A stretch of DNA of 64,000 bases from Pseudonocardia sp. DSM 110487 (GTDB lineage: Bacteria > Actinomycetota > Actinomycetes > Mycobacteriales > Pseudonocardiaceae): positions 2,728,001 to 2,792,000 of the forward strand of contig NZ_CP080521.1 of NCBI RefSeq assembly GCF_019468565.1. The letters run 5' to 3'. Positions 1 to 7,748 of the stretch are shown here, piece by piece (position 1 is the stretch's first letter; each line of letters opens with the position of its first letter). The notes below the pieces were generated by a model, which saw only the letters and a program-made list of their open reading frames with translations, made no database searches and was not told where the DNA came from. The position numbers and the translations under genes are program-made.

Positions 1-107
1 TGGTCGGCGAGCACCGACTTGGTGTCGTAGAGCAGCCGTCCGACCAGCGTGGACTTGCCGTCGTCCACGCTGCCCGCGGTGGCGAAGCGGAGAAGGTCGC
101 GTGCCAC
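1..107 (-). CDS. cysN: Sulfate adenylyltransferase large subunit CysN, N-terminal fragment
   Basis: Only the first 35 codons lie in the window; the gene runs off the left edge. Read from a GTG at 107, the peptide carries a P-loop (GSVDDGKSTLVGRLLYD), the GTPase Walker A region of CysN, the GTP-hydrolysing subunit of ATP sulfurylase that drives APS formation with CysD. The start sits 1 base after the cysD stop, so the two are translationally coupled as is usual for cysDN. Whether an APS kinase (CysC) domain is fused at the C-terminus cannot be seen here. Confidence 0.93.
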   Translation of the reverse strand, partial: MARDLLRFATAGSVDDGKSTLVGRLLYDTKSVLAD

Positions 108-108
108 C

Positions 109-1032
109 TCAGAAGTACCCTTCACGCTTGCGGTCCTCCATCGCGGCTTCCGACAGCCGGTCGTCGGCACGGGTGGCCCCGCGCTCGGTGAGCCGCGACG
201 CCGTGACCTCGGCGATGATCTCGTCGAGCGTGGTGGCGGTGGACTCGATGGCCCCGGTGCACGAGCCGTCGCCGACCGTGCGGTAGCGCACCGACTTCTG
301 CTCGAGCGCCTCGGCGCCGCGCGGCCCGCCCCACGGCCCCTCGGCGAGCCACATCCCGTCGCGGCGGAACACCTCGCGCTCGTGGGCGTAGTAGATCGAC
401 GGCAGCTCGATGCCCTCGCGCTGGATGTAGCGCCAGACGTCCAGCTCGGTCCAGTTGGAGATCGGGAACACGCGGACGTGCTCGCCGGGGGCGTGCCGGC
501 CGTTGTAGAGGTTCCACAGCTCGGGGCGCTGCTTGCGGGGGTCCCAGCGGCCGAACGCGTCGCGGAGGCTCATGATCCGCTCCTTGGCCCGCGCGCGTTC
601 CTCGTCGCGGCGCCCGCCGCCGAACACGGCGTCGAAGCGGTGCTCGTTGATCGAGTCGAGCAGTGGAACGGTCTGGAGCGGGTTGCGGGTGCCGTCCGGG
701 CGCTCGACGAGCCTGCCGTCGTCGATCCAGTCCTGGACGTGGGCGACCTCGAGGCGCAGGCCCAACCGCTCGACGAGCCGGTCCCGGAAGTCGATGACCT
801 CCGGGTAGTTGTGGCCGGTGTCGACGTGCAGCAGCGCGAACGGCACCGGGGCCGGCGCGAACGCCTTGACGGCGAGGTGCACCAGCAGCGTGGAGTCCTT
901 GCCGCCGGAGAACAGGATCACCGGGCGGTCGAACTCGCCCGCGACCTCGCGGAAGATGTGGATGGCCTCGCTCTCCAGCGCGTCGAGCGCGTCGAGAGCG
1001 GGGGCAGTGGGGACGGGCAGCGTCGCGGTCAT
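109..1032 (-). CDS. cysD: Sulfate adenylyltransferase small subunit CysD
   Basis: A 307-residue protein of the normal CysD length. It has the PP-loop ATP-pyrophosphatase signature (FSGGKDSTLLVHLA near residue 50) and the conserved C-terminal block ending in RKREGYF. CysD adenylates sulfate to adenosine-5'-phosphosulfate (APS), powered by CysN. The ATG at 1032 is chosen because it overlaps the cysH stop in an ATGA; the longer open frame upstream has no family similarity. It is the fourth structural gene in the order sir, small CxxC protein, cysH, cysD, cysN, all on one strand with overlaps of 1-4 bases. Confidence 0.96.
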   Translation of the reverse strand: MTATLPVPTAPALDALDALESEAIHIFREVAGEFDRPVILFSGGKDSTLLVHLAVKAFAPAPVPFALLHVDTGHNYPEVIDFRDRLVERLGLRLEVAHVQDWIDDGRLVERPDGTRNPLQTVPLLDSINEHRFDAVFGGGRRDEERARAKERIMSLRDAFGRWDPRKQRPELWNLYNGRHAPGEHVRVFPISNWTELDVWRYIQREGIELPSIYYAHEREVFRRDGMWLAEGPWGGPRGAEALEQKSVRYRTVGDGSCTGAIESTATTLDEIIAEVTASRLTERGATRADDRLSEAAMEDRKREGYF

Positions 1033-1730
1033 GAGACGTGCAACCCGCACTCGATCTTGCCGGTGCCCGCCCAGCGCCCGGAGCGCTTGTCGGCGCCCGG
1101 GGCAGGCTTCGCCGTGCACGGCGCGCAGCCGATCGACGGGTATCCCTCGGCGACCAGCGGGTTCACCAGCACGTTGTGCTCGGCGATGTAGGCATCCATC
1201 TCCTCGTCGGTCCACGCGGCGATCGGGTTGATCTTCACGAGGCCGAACTTCTCGTCGTAGGTGACGAGCGGGGTGTTGGCCCTGGTCGGCGCCTCGACCC
1301 GGCGCACGCCGGTGACCCAGGCGTCGTAGCGCGCCAGGGTGTTCTGCAGGGGCGCGACCTTGCGCAGGGCGCAGCACTGGTTCGGGTCGCGGGCGAACAG
1401 GTCCTTGCCGAGCAGCGAGTCCTGCTCGGCGACCGTGTGCTCCGGCGTCGCGTTGACGATCCGCACGTCGTAGACGGTCTCGACCGCGTCGCGGGTGCCG
1501 ATCGTCTCGGCGAAGTGGTAGCCGGTGTCGAGGAACAGCACGTCGACGCCGGGGCGGGCCTTCGCCGCCAGCTCGACGAGCACCGCGTCCTGCATGTTCG
1601 ACGCGACGATCAGGCGGTCGAACGTCGTGGCGGCCCAGTCGAGCACCTGCTGTGCCGTCGCGTCCGGGCCGAGCTCGGCGGCGCCACGCTCGGCGAGCGC
1701 GCGCAAATCGACTTCCGTGGCCACGCTCAT
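1029..1730 (-). CDS. cysH: Assimilatory adenylyl-sulfate (APS) reductase
   Basis: 233 residues. Two Cys pairs are visible, CC in DPNQCCALRK and CxxC in GCAPC, about 80 residues apart. This is the [4Fe-4S] signature that separates APS reductases from cluster-free PAPS reductases. The C-terminal ECGLH motif holds the catalytic cysteine. The enzyme reduces APS to sulfite with thioredoxin. The start at 1730 is preferred over an ATG at 1787 because GGAGG lies 7 bases before it and the small upstream gene ends in an ATGA overlap with it. The gene is often labelled phosphoadenylyl-sulfate reductase, but the cysteines argue for APS as substrate, in agreement with the absence of a separate cysC before it. 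Confidence 0.94.
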   Translation of the reverse strand: MSVATEVDLRALAERGAAELGPDATAQQVLDWAATTFDRLIVASNMQDAVLVELAAKARPGVDVLFLDTGYHFAETIGTRDAVETVYDVRIVNATPEHTVAEQDSLLGKDLFARDPNQCCALRKVAPLQNTLARYDAWVTGVRRVEAPTRANTPLVTYDEKFGLVKINPIAAWTDEEMDAYIAEHNVLVNPLVAEGYPSIGCAPCTAKPAPGADKRSGRWAGTGKIECGLHVS

Positions 1731-1894
1731 CGACTGACCTCCGGGATTCCGATACCGATCATCTTCAGCGAGAAGGTGCGCAGGCACGCCGCGCAGTACC
1801 AGGCGCCGTGTGGCACGCGCTCGGTCTGCTCCGCGGGCCGCAGGTCCTCCTCGCCGCAGTACGGGCAGTAGAAGGGCACGGCGCGCTCAGACAT
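1727..1894 (-). CDS. Small CxxC/CxxC protein of sulfur assimilation operon
   Basis: A 55-residue protein starting MSERAVPFYCPYCGEED with a second pair in WYCAACLRTFS. CPYC and CAAC form a likely zinc-ribbon or rubredoxin-like site. It lies 6 bases after sir and its stop overlaps the cysH start (ATGA), so it is embedded in the operon. Small proteins of this kind occur between sir and cysH in many actinomycetes. The function is unknown; a chaperone, electron-transfer or metal-sensing role in APS/sulfite reduction is only an inference. The tight coupling and clean codon structure make it very likely a real gene. Confidence 0.85.
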   Translation of the reverse strand: MSERAVPFYCPYCGEEDLRPAEQTERVPHGAWYCAACLRTFSLKMIGIGIPEVSR

Positions 1895-1900
1895 TCCGAT

Positions 1901-3586
1901 TCACTTGAGGTCCTCCTCGGCGGCCCGGGTGACCCACTGCGCGAACCGCTCGCCGTCGGTGCGCTGCTCGAGGAACCGGCGCACGACCCGGTCGACGTAG
2001 TCGCCCAGCTCGGCGCTGGTGACCTTCAGGCCGCGCAGCTTGCGGCCGAACCCGGCGTCGAGCCCGAGGCCGCCGCCCAGGTGCACCTGGAAGCCCTCGA
2101 CCTGGTTGCCCTCTGCATCGGTGACGATCTGGCCCTTGAGCCCGATGTCGGCCACCTGGGTGCGGGCGCAGGCGTTGGGGCAGCCGTTGAGGTGGATGGA
2201 GATCGGCACGTCGGGGCTCACGTCCGCGAGGCGCTTCTCCAGCTCCTCGACCAGCCGGATCGCCCGCTCCTTGGTCTCGACGATCGCGAGCTTGCAGAAC
2301 TCGATGCCGGTGCAGGCCATCGTGGAGCGCCGCCACGGCGACGGGTCGGACTGCAGGCCGAGTTCGTTCAGCTGCGCCTGGAGGGTGCGTACCTTCCGGT
2401 CCGGAACGTCGAGGACCACGATCTTCTGCTGCGCCGTGAGCCGCACGCGCCGGGATCCGGCGGCCTCGGCGGCGTCGGCGAGCGCCAGCAACGTGGCGCC
2501 GGAGACGCGGCCCGCCGCGGGGGCGACGCCGATGTAGTTGCGGCCGTCCTTCTGCCTGTGCACGCCGATGTGGTCGACCGGTCGCTCCTGTGCCGGCGGC
2601 GGGGGCCCGTCGATCAGCTTGCGGCCGAGGTACTCGTCCTCCAACACCTGGCGGAACTTCTCCGCGCCCCAGTCGGCCACGAGGAACTTGATGCGCGCGC
2701 GGTGACGCAGCCGCCGGTAGCCGTAGTCGCGGAAGATCGAGATGACGCCGGCCCAGACCTCGGGGACCTCGTCGAGCGGCACCCAGGTGCCCAGGCGCTG
2801 GGCGATCTTCGGGTTGGTGGACAGACCACCGCCGACCCACAGGTCGAAGCCGGGGCCGTGCTCGGGATGCACCACGCCGACGAACGAGATGTCGTTGACC
2901 TCGTGCGCCACGTCCTGCTGCCAGGAGATCGCGCTCTTGAACTTGCGCGGCAGGTTGGAGAACTGCGGGTCGCCCACCCACCGCGAGACGATCTCGTCGA
3001 TCGCAGGCTTCGGGTCGATCTCCTCTTCGGCGGCGATGCCGGCCACCGGGGATCCGAGGATCACGCGCGGGGTGTCGCCGCAGGCCTCGGTGGTGAGCAT
3101 GCCGAGGCCCTCGAGCTTGCTCCAGATCGCCGGCATGTCCTCGATCTGGATCCAGTGGTACTGGATGTTCTGCCGGTCGGTGACGTCTGCGGTGCCGCGG
3201 GCGTGGTCGACGGAGATCTCACCGAGCGCGCGCAGCTGCTCCGTGGTGAGTGCCCCACCGTCGAGGCGGACCCGGAGCATGAAGTAGCGGTCGTCGAGCT
3301 CCTCGGGCTCGAGCACGGCGGTGCGGCCGCCGTCGATGCCGGGGCGGCGCTGGGTGTAGAGCCCCCACCAGCGCATCCGGCCCCGCAGGTCGGCCGGGTC
3401 GATCGAGTCGAAGCCGCGCTTGGAGTAGATGTTCTCGATGCGCGCCCGGACGTTGAGGCCGTCGTCGTCCTTCTTGGTGCGCTCGTTGGGGTTGAGCGGC
3501 TCGCGGTGGCCCAGCTTCCACTGGCCTTCGCCGCGCTTGCGCTTCGCGGGTGCGGTGGTCGCACGGTCGGACGTGGTGGGGGGCAA
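1901..3586 (-). CDS. sir: Ferredoxin-dependent sulfite reductase (nitrite/sulfite reductase family)
   Basis: 561 residues, typical of monomeric ferredoxin-type siroheme reductases. Near the C-terminal half it shows TGIEFCKLAIVETK and LNGCPNACAR, the two Cys motifs that bind the coupled [4Fe-4S]-siroheme centre. It reduces sulfite to sulfide in six electron steps. The context (cysH, cysD, cysN downstream and a sulfur leader peptide upstream) points to sulfite, not nitrite. The start is a TTG at 3586 with GGAGG at 3595-3599. That SD lies in a short perfect hairpin (AGGCT-TG-AGCCT, 3586-3597) whose last base is the first base of the start codon, which may throttle initiation. Confidence 0.95.
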   Translation of the reverse strand: MPPTTSDRATTAPAKRKRGEGQWKLGHREPLNPNERTKKDDDGLNVRARIENIYSKRGFDSIDPADLRGRMRWWGLYTQRRPGIDGGRTAVLEPEELDDRYFMLRVRLDGGALTTEQLRALGEISVDHARGTADVTDRQNIQYHWIQIEDMPAIWSKLEGLGMLTTEACGDTPRVILGSPVAGIAAEEEIDPKPAIDEIVSRWVGDPQFSNLPRKFKSAISWQQDVAHEVNDISFVGVVHPEHGPGFDLWVGGGLSTNPKIAQRLGTWVPLDEVPEVWAGVISIFRDYGYRRLRHRARIKFLVADWGAEKFRQVLEDEYLGRKLIDGPPPPAQERPVDHIGVHRQKDGRNYIGVAPAAGRVSGATLLALADAAEAAGSRRVRLTAQQKIVVLDVPDRKVRTLQAQLNELGLQSDPSPWRRSTMACTGIEFCKLAIVETKERAIRLVEELEKRLADVSPDVPISIHLNGCPNACARTQVADIGLKGQIVTDAEGNQVEGFQVHLGGGLGLDAGFGRKLRGLKVTSAELGDYVDRVVRRFLEQRTDGERFAQWVTRAAEEDLK

Positions 3587-3677
3587 GGCTCAAGCCTCCG
3601 GATCGCAGCCCGGCCGCGCCGCGCGGGACAGGGCGGCAGGGCTCGGCGCTGAGGTGGTGGGGTCGGGGGGCGCGAGA
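3587..3677 (-). promoter_or_regulatory. Leader-peptide to sir interval, candidate attenuator
   Basis: The 91 bases between the leader-peptide stop and the sir start are very GC-rich. Read on the minus strand, they can pair AGCCC (in GAGCCCTGCCG) with GGGCT about 25 bases on, and then AGGCTTGAGCCT over the sir SD. No U-tract follows, so translational attenuation or Rho-type control is as likely as intrinsic termination. The structure is inferred by eye and was not folded. Confidence 0.45.
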
Positions 3678-3761
3678 TCAGCGAGGCCGACAGAGCGCGC
3701 TGCTCACCCGGCGCAGATCCACGTGGCGACGAGCCACGAGTCGCAGGGTCAGCGCATGCAT
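3678..3761 (-). CDS. Cysteine-ending leader peptide of the sulfur operon
   Basis: A 27-codon ORF on the minus strand: MHALTLRLVARRHVDLRRV followed by SSALCRPR and TGA. The RRHVDLxR...SALC pattern is that of short ORFs annotated as putative leader peptides ahead of sulfur genes in actinomycetes. The single Cys codon lies at position 24, four codons before the stop, where cysteine-limited ribosomes would pause. It lies 91 bases upstream of sir and in the same direction. The likely role is in cis: sensing charged tRNA-Cys and adjusting expression of the sir-cysHDN operon. It is too short for ordinary ORF calling. Confidence 0.8.
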   Translation of the reverse strand: MHALTLRLVARRHVDLRRVSSALCRPR

Positions 3762-3883
3762 ACGTGCAAGGGTGCCACTTGTCCGGTCCACGATCCATCG
3801 GCGTCCGCATCCTGGGAGCGGGCTCACACGAGTTCAGCCGAACCGGCCCGCTGCGACCCCCTCTCGCCCTACGCTCGATTGTC

Positions 3884-4573
3884 GTGGCGCCGAACGAGAT
3901 CGACCTCAGGGCTCGCACCCGATCCGCGCGCATCCTGCGGTCGATCGGCCACGTGTTCGCCCTGCTGGTCGCCGCGGGCTGCCTTGCCTCGTTCGTCGCC
4001 GGACCGGAGGAGATGGCCGTCCGGCTGATCGCCGGCGCCGCGGGCCTGGTGATCGCGCTCCTCTACGTCTGGGCCGTGTTCTTCCGGCGAGGGCTGCCCC
4101 GCCGGATGGTGGTGGACAACGAGGGGATCCGAGTGCTGGACGGGCGCGGGAGAAAGCTCGTGCGTCTGGCTTGGACCGAGCTTTCCGGTGTGGGCGTCAT
4201 GACGAACCAGGTCGCGCTCTTCCGCAAGCGGTTCGCGGACAGCCTGGACGGGGTGGGGCCCAGCGCGGCTTCGGTCTCGATCTGGCTGGAGCTGTACCCG
4301 GCGGACGCCGACGCGGTGGCCCGGCATCCGGAGCTGAACTGGGCGTGGGGACTCGGTAAGGGCACCGCTCCGGGGGAGAAGCAGCGGTGGCTCGTGCGCA
4401 TCGGTGACACGCTCGGCCAGGACTTCCCCATCGGCGATGCCGTGGAGCGGTGGCGCCCCGGCCTGTGGCGTGGACACCGATCGGGATCGCTGACGTTGGG
4501 CAGCCACGAGGCGTGGCTCTCGTACATCGCGGGGCAGGAGCGGCGGGCCGAGCCCGACGGCGAGAGCAGGTAA
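3884..4573 (+). CDS. Conserved membrane protein, PH-domain-like
   Basis: 229 residues from a GTG at 3884 (sequence begins VAPNEIDLRART). Two hydrophobic segments fall at about residues 25-40 and 48-70, followed by a soluble beta-rich stretch (MVVDNEGIRVLDGRGRKLVR) that resembles bacterial PH-like domains of two-TM membrane proteins. It is divergent from the sulfur operon, about 120 bases from the leader peptide. An in-frame ORF extends 40 codons further upstream, but that part is low-complexity and would overlap the divergent promoter. The function is unknown. Confidence 0.7.
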   Translation: MAPNEIDLRARTRSARILRSIGHVFALLVAAGCLASFVAGPEEMAVRLIAGAAGLVIALLYVWAVFFRRGLPRRMVVDNEGIRVLDGRGRKLVRLAWTELSGVGVMTNQVALFRKRFADSLDGVGPSAASVSIWLELYPADADAVARHPELNWAWGLGKGTAPGEKQRWLVRIGDTLGQDFPIGDAVERWRPGLWRGHRSGSLTLGSHEAWLSYIAGQERRAEPDGESR

Positions 4574-4614
4574 CCAGAGACCGTTCGGGCGCGACCCTTC
4601 ACCCGGGAGGCGGG

Positions 4615-5657
4615 ATGAGGTGGATCGCGATTCGGGCGGCGATGCTGTTCGACGGCACGGGACTGGTCCGGGACCCGCTCGTGCTCGTGGGCGACGGCCG
4701 GATCGCCGAGATCGTCTCCGGGCCGCGGGCCGTTGCCCCGCCGGATGCAGAGCTGGTGGACCTGCCCGGCGCCACGCTGTTGCCCGGGCTCGTGGACACG
4801 CACGAGTGCCCTCCGGGCGTGGTGATGGGCGGACCGGCGGCGAGGATCGTGGGCAGCGGGCCCGGTACCGCGCCGTCTCGCAACTTCAGCGCGAGGTAGG
4901 CGCGGTCGCCGAGGTCGCGCACTTCCTTGGCGGCGAGGCGTCCGGCGTCGACGGCGTGCGCGCCGCGGTGCGGGAGCGGGCGGAGCGGGATGTCGACGTC
5001 GTCAAGGTGATGGCGAGCGGTGGCGAGCTGACGCCCGGTTCGATGCCGTACGAGCCCCAGTTCACGCCCGACGAGCTGTGCGCGCTCGTCGACGAGGCAC
5101 ACCGGTGCGGCCTGCCCGTCACGGCCCACTCCCACGCGGTCGAGGGGATCCGGAACGCGCTGGCAGCAGGGGTGGACGGCATCGAGCACTGCGTCTTCCG
5201 CACCAGCGATGGCGTCGAACCGCCCCCCGAGCTCGTGGCTGCGCTCGTGGAACGGCAGGTCGTGGTCGGGTTCACGGCCGGGATCGCGCCGTCGGACGTG
5301 CCGCCACGGCCGGAGATCCTGCGGTTGATCCCCGCGTTCACCGCGCTGTTCACGCGGCTGTGGCGGGAGGGCGTGCGAATCGTCGTCGGCACCGATTCCG
5401 GGATCGCCCCCGTCAAACCGCACCCCACGCTCCCGTACGGGGTCGCGCACCTCGCCTCGCACGGCGTGCCGGCGGCCGACGCGCTGCGGACGTGCACCGC
5501 GACCGCGGCCCAGGTGTGCGGCCTGGGGGACCGCAAGGGCCGGATCGCGCCCGGCTACGACGCCGACGTCCTCGTCGTTCCCGGCGACCCGCTCGCCGAC
5601 CTCTCCGTGCTGCACCACCCGCTCGCGGTGTTCGCCCGCGGCGAGCGCGTTCGCTGA
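4615..5657 (+). pseudogene. Amidohydrolase, disrupted by internal inversion and deletion
   Basis: The start (ATG 4615, after GGGAGG) and first 62 codons match the N-terminus of a metal-dependent amidohydrolase/imidazolonepropionase-like enzyme, ending at LPGLVDTH, where the HxH metal motif should follow. The frame then fails at a stop near 4898. The C-terminal two thirds resumes in another frame from about 4923 (FLGGEASGVD, VKVMASGGE, HSHAVEGIRNAL, GTDSG, GYDADVLVVPGDPL). The missing central residues are found intact on the opposite strand between about 4801 and 4922 (VRDLGDRAYLALKLRDG, ILAAGPPITTPGGH). The gene therefore carries an inverted piece and has lost the piece encoding HxH and its flank. 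An active product is not expected. Confidence 0.85.
4801..4922 (-). other. Inverted segment of the amidohydrolase gene
   Basis: About 122 bp that read in amidohydrolase frame only on the minus strand: VRDLGDR, then ILAAGPPITTPGGH, the block that normally joins TTVRDLGDR to the following HFLGGEA. Both ends carry short GCAC/CAC homology (cacgcacgag at the left, tcgcgcacttcc at the right), consistent with a microhomology-mediated inversion. Flipping it back restores VRDLGD...GGH next to FLGGE, though still without the HxH region. Confidence 0.75.
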
Positions 5658-5748
5658 GCGACGCTTGCGGAGCGAACAGACAACGCTGAGCGACGCTTGC
5701 GGAGCGAACAGACAACGCTGAGCGACGCTTGCGGAGCGAGCCGACAAC
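5653..5748 (+). repeat. Three tandem 32-bp repeats
   Basis: Three head-to-tail copies of a 32-bp unit starting GCTGAGCGACGCTTGCGGAG; the third differs only near its end. The first copy includes the stop codon of the broken amidohydrolase, and the array ends 6 bases before the hemW GTG. Each unit has an internal imperfect hairpin (CGCT...AGCG). The units carry no spacers, so this is a tandem array and not CRISPR. It may be a remnant of a dispersed intergenic repeat. Confidence 0.85.
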
Positions 5749-5754
5749 ACCGAG

Positions 5755-6924
5755 GTGGCAGACTTGTCGTTCGTGCCGCCCTTCGGGATATATGTCCACG
5801 TGCCGTTCTGCGCGGCGCGCTGCGGCTACTGCGACTTCAACACCTACACGGCCTCGGAGCTGGCTGGGTCCGGTGCATCGCCGGACGGGTGGTTCGCCGC
5901 CGTGCGGCGGGAGCTCGACATCGCCGTCCGTGCGGTCGGGCGGCGAGCCGTCGACACCGTGTTCGTGGGCGGCGGCACGCCGTCGCTGCTTGGCGCCGCC
6001 CGGCTCGGCGAGGTGCTCGGCGCCGTCCGGGACGCATTCGGGCTGGCGCCTGGTGCGGAGGTCACCACCGAGTCCAACCCCGAGTCGACGTCGCCGGAGT
6101 TCTTCGCCGAGCTGGCGGCGGCCGGGTTCACCCGGGTCTCGCTGGGCATGCAGTCGGCCGCGCAGCACGTGCTGCGCGTGCTGGAACGGCGACACACACC
6201 GGGGCGGGCGGTGGCGGCGGCCATGGAGGCGCGCGCGGCCGGGATCGCCCACGTCAACCTGGACCTGATCTACGCAACCCCCGGTGAAACCGACGACGAC
6301 CTGCGTGCGTCGCTCGACGCGGTGCTCGCCGCCGAGGTGGACCACGTCTCCGCGTACTCCCTCATCGTCGAGGACGGCACCGCCCTTGCCCGCCGGGTGG
6401 CGCGGGGCGAGCTCCCCGCCCCCGACGACGACGTGGCCGCCGCCCGCTACGAGATGATCGACGACCGCCTCACCGCAGCCGGCTTCGACTGGTACGAGGT
6501 GTCGAACTGGGCCGCCTCGCCCGAGGCCGCCTGCCGGCACAACATCGGCTATTGGCAGGACGGCGACTGGTGGGGCCTCGGCCCCGGCGCCCACTCCCAC
6601 CTCGCGGGCGCGCGGTGGTGGAACGTCAAGCACCCGGCGCGCTACGCGTCCCTCCTGGCTGCGGGGGAGTCGCCGGAGGCCGACCGCGAACTGCTCACCG
6701 ACACCGAGCGGCACACCGAGCGGGTGATGCTGCAGCTGCGGCTCGCCACCGGTCTCCCCACGCACCTCCTCGACGGCCTTGGCACGGCGGCCGCCACGCG
6801 AGCGGCGGCCGACGGCCTGCTCGACCCGGCCGCGTTGGCGGCGGGCCGGGCGGTGCTCACCCGGCGGGGCCGTCTCCTCGCTGATCGGGTGGTGCACGAC
6901 CTGCTGGCCGGGGCCTCTGTCTGA
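5755..6924 (+). CDS. hemW: Radical SAM heme chaperone HemW (HemN-like)
   Basis: 389 residues, the usual length. Near the N-terminus, VPFCAARCGYCDFNTY is the CxxxCxxC radical-SAM cluster motif. It is followed by FVGGGTPSLL, TTESNPES and SLGMQS, all HemW/HemN family blocks, and a C-terminal HemN domain (RHNIGYWQDGDWWGLGPGAHS). HemW binds heme and is thought to deliver it to cytochromes; it is often mislabelled coproporphyrinogen III dehydrogenase. The start could be the GTG at 5755 or a TTG at 5764, which has the better-spaced GAGG. In related genomes hemW sits next to hrcA-dnaJ; here about 13 kb of other genes separates them. Confidence 0.95.
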   Translation: MADLSFVPPFGIYVHVPFCAARCGYCDFNTYTASELAGSGASPDGWFAAVRRELDIAVRAVGRRAVDTVFVGGGTPSLLGAARLGEVLGAVRDAFGLAPGAEVTTESNPESTSPEFFAELAAAGFTRVSLGMQSAAQHVLRVLERRHTPGRAVAAAMEARAAGIAHVNLDLIYATPGETDDDLRASLDAVLAAEVDHVSAYSLIVEDGTALARRVARGELPAPDDDVAAARYEMIDDRLTAAGFDWYEVSNWAASPEAACRHNIGYWQDGDWWGLGPGAHSHLAGARWWNVKHPARYASLLAAGESPEADRELLTDTERHTERVMLQLRLATGLPTHLLDGLGTAAATRAAADGLLDPAALAAGRAVLTRRGRLLADRVVHDLLAGASV

Positions 6925-7001
6925 CAATCGGGCCACCCCGTGCGCTGAGACCAAGGCCGGGCAGTGATGTCGGGCAGTGATAAGGCCTAGGATCGCGCCG
7001 G

Positions 7002-7691
7002 ATGGGACTGATCTTCAACGCCGTCGCCGGCGAACTCCCGCTGGTGCAACGGGTGTGGTCGGCGAGCTGTGACGCCGCGACCGGCTTCACCTCGGCGGCC
7101 AAAGCCTCATCCATGATCGCGTTTGCGTGGAGCGATGGCCGGTTGACGGTGCACCTCCGCGGACCGGAGACGATGGGCACATCGCTGACCTGCCCGGAGG
7201 GCTGTGAGTTCTTCGGCGTCGAGCTGCGGCTCGGTGCTTATCTGCCGCTGTATCCGCCCTCCGGTCTGACCGACCTCAACGATGCGCTGTTGCCGACCCT
7301 GCCGGGTGGCCGGATCTTGCTGGACAACCGGGACTGGGAGATGCCGACCGAGCAGAACGTCGACGTCTTCCTCAACCGGCTGGTGCGTGCCGGTTTGTTG
7401 ATCTTCGACCCGCTCGTCGACGAGATCCGGCACGGCGAACGACCACGCGGCATGTCGGAACGGATCGCGCAGATCAGGTTCCGCCGGGCCGTCGGGATCT
7501 CGCACCGCAAACTCGTCAGCATCGAACAGGCACAGCACGCCGCGCAGCTCCTCATGGCGGGGAGATCGATCGCCGACGTGGTGACCGCCAGCGGTTACTA
7601 CGATCAGCCGCAGCTCGCGCGGGCGATGCGGTGGGCGACCGGTCACACCCCAGGCGGGTTGAGGTCCGGCATCTCGTTTCTGGCGTTGTGA
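7002..7691 (+). CDS. AraC-type helix-turn-helix regulator
   Basis: 229 residues. The N-terminal part has a beta-rich sensing domain of the kind found in AraC proteins with an N-terminal DUF6597-like region (LPLVQRVWSA, CEFFGVELRLGAYLP). The C-terminal 90 residues carry a degenerate AraC HTH: AAQLLMAGRSIADVVTASGY, then YDQPQLARAMRWATGHTPG. It stands 58 bases ahead of a DHFR-like reductase in the same direction and may regulate it; the ligand is unknown. Confidence 0.8.
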   Translation: MGLIFNAVAGELPLVQRVWSASCDAATGFTSAAKASSMIAFAWSDGRLTVHLRGPETMGTSLTCPEGCEFFGVELRLGAYLPLYPPSGLTDLNDALLPTLPGGRILLDNRDWEMPTEQNVDVFLNRLVRAGLLIFDPLVDEIRHGERPRGMSERIAQIRFRRAVGISHRKLVSIEQAQHAAQLLMAGRSIADVVTASGYYDQPQLARAMRWATGHTPGGLRSGISFLAL

Positions 7692-7748
7692 TGCGGGCTT
7701 CGGTTCGGTACAAGACGAACTGATCAGCCGGATGGTTGGCTCCCGGGC

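Noticed and set aside
1901..3586. Nitrite reductase (NirA-type)
   Set aside because: The family motifs are shared, but the leader peptide and downstream cysH, cysD, cysN genes support sulfite.
5653..5748. 32-bp repeats considered as a mini CRISPR
   Set aside because: The copies are head-to-tail without spacers.
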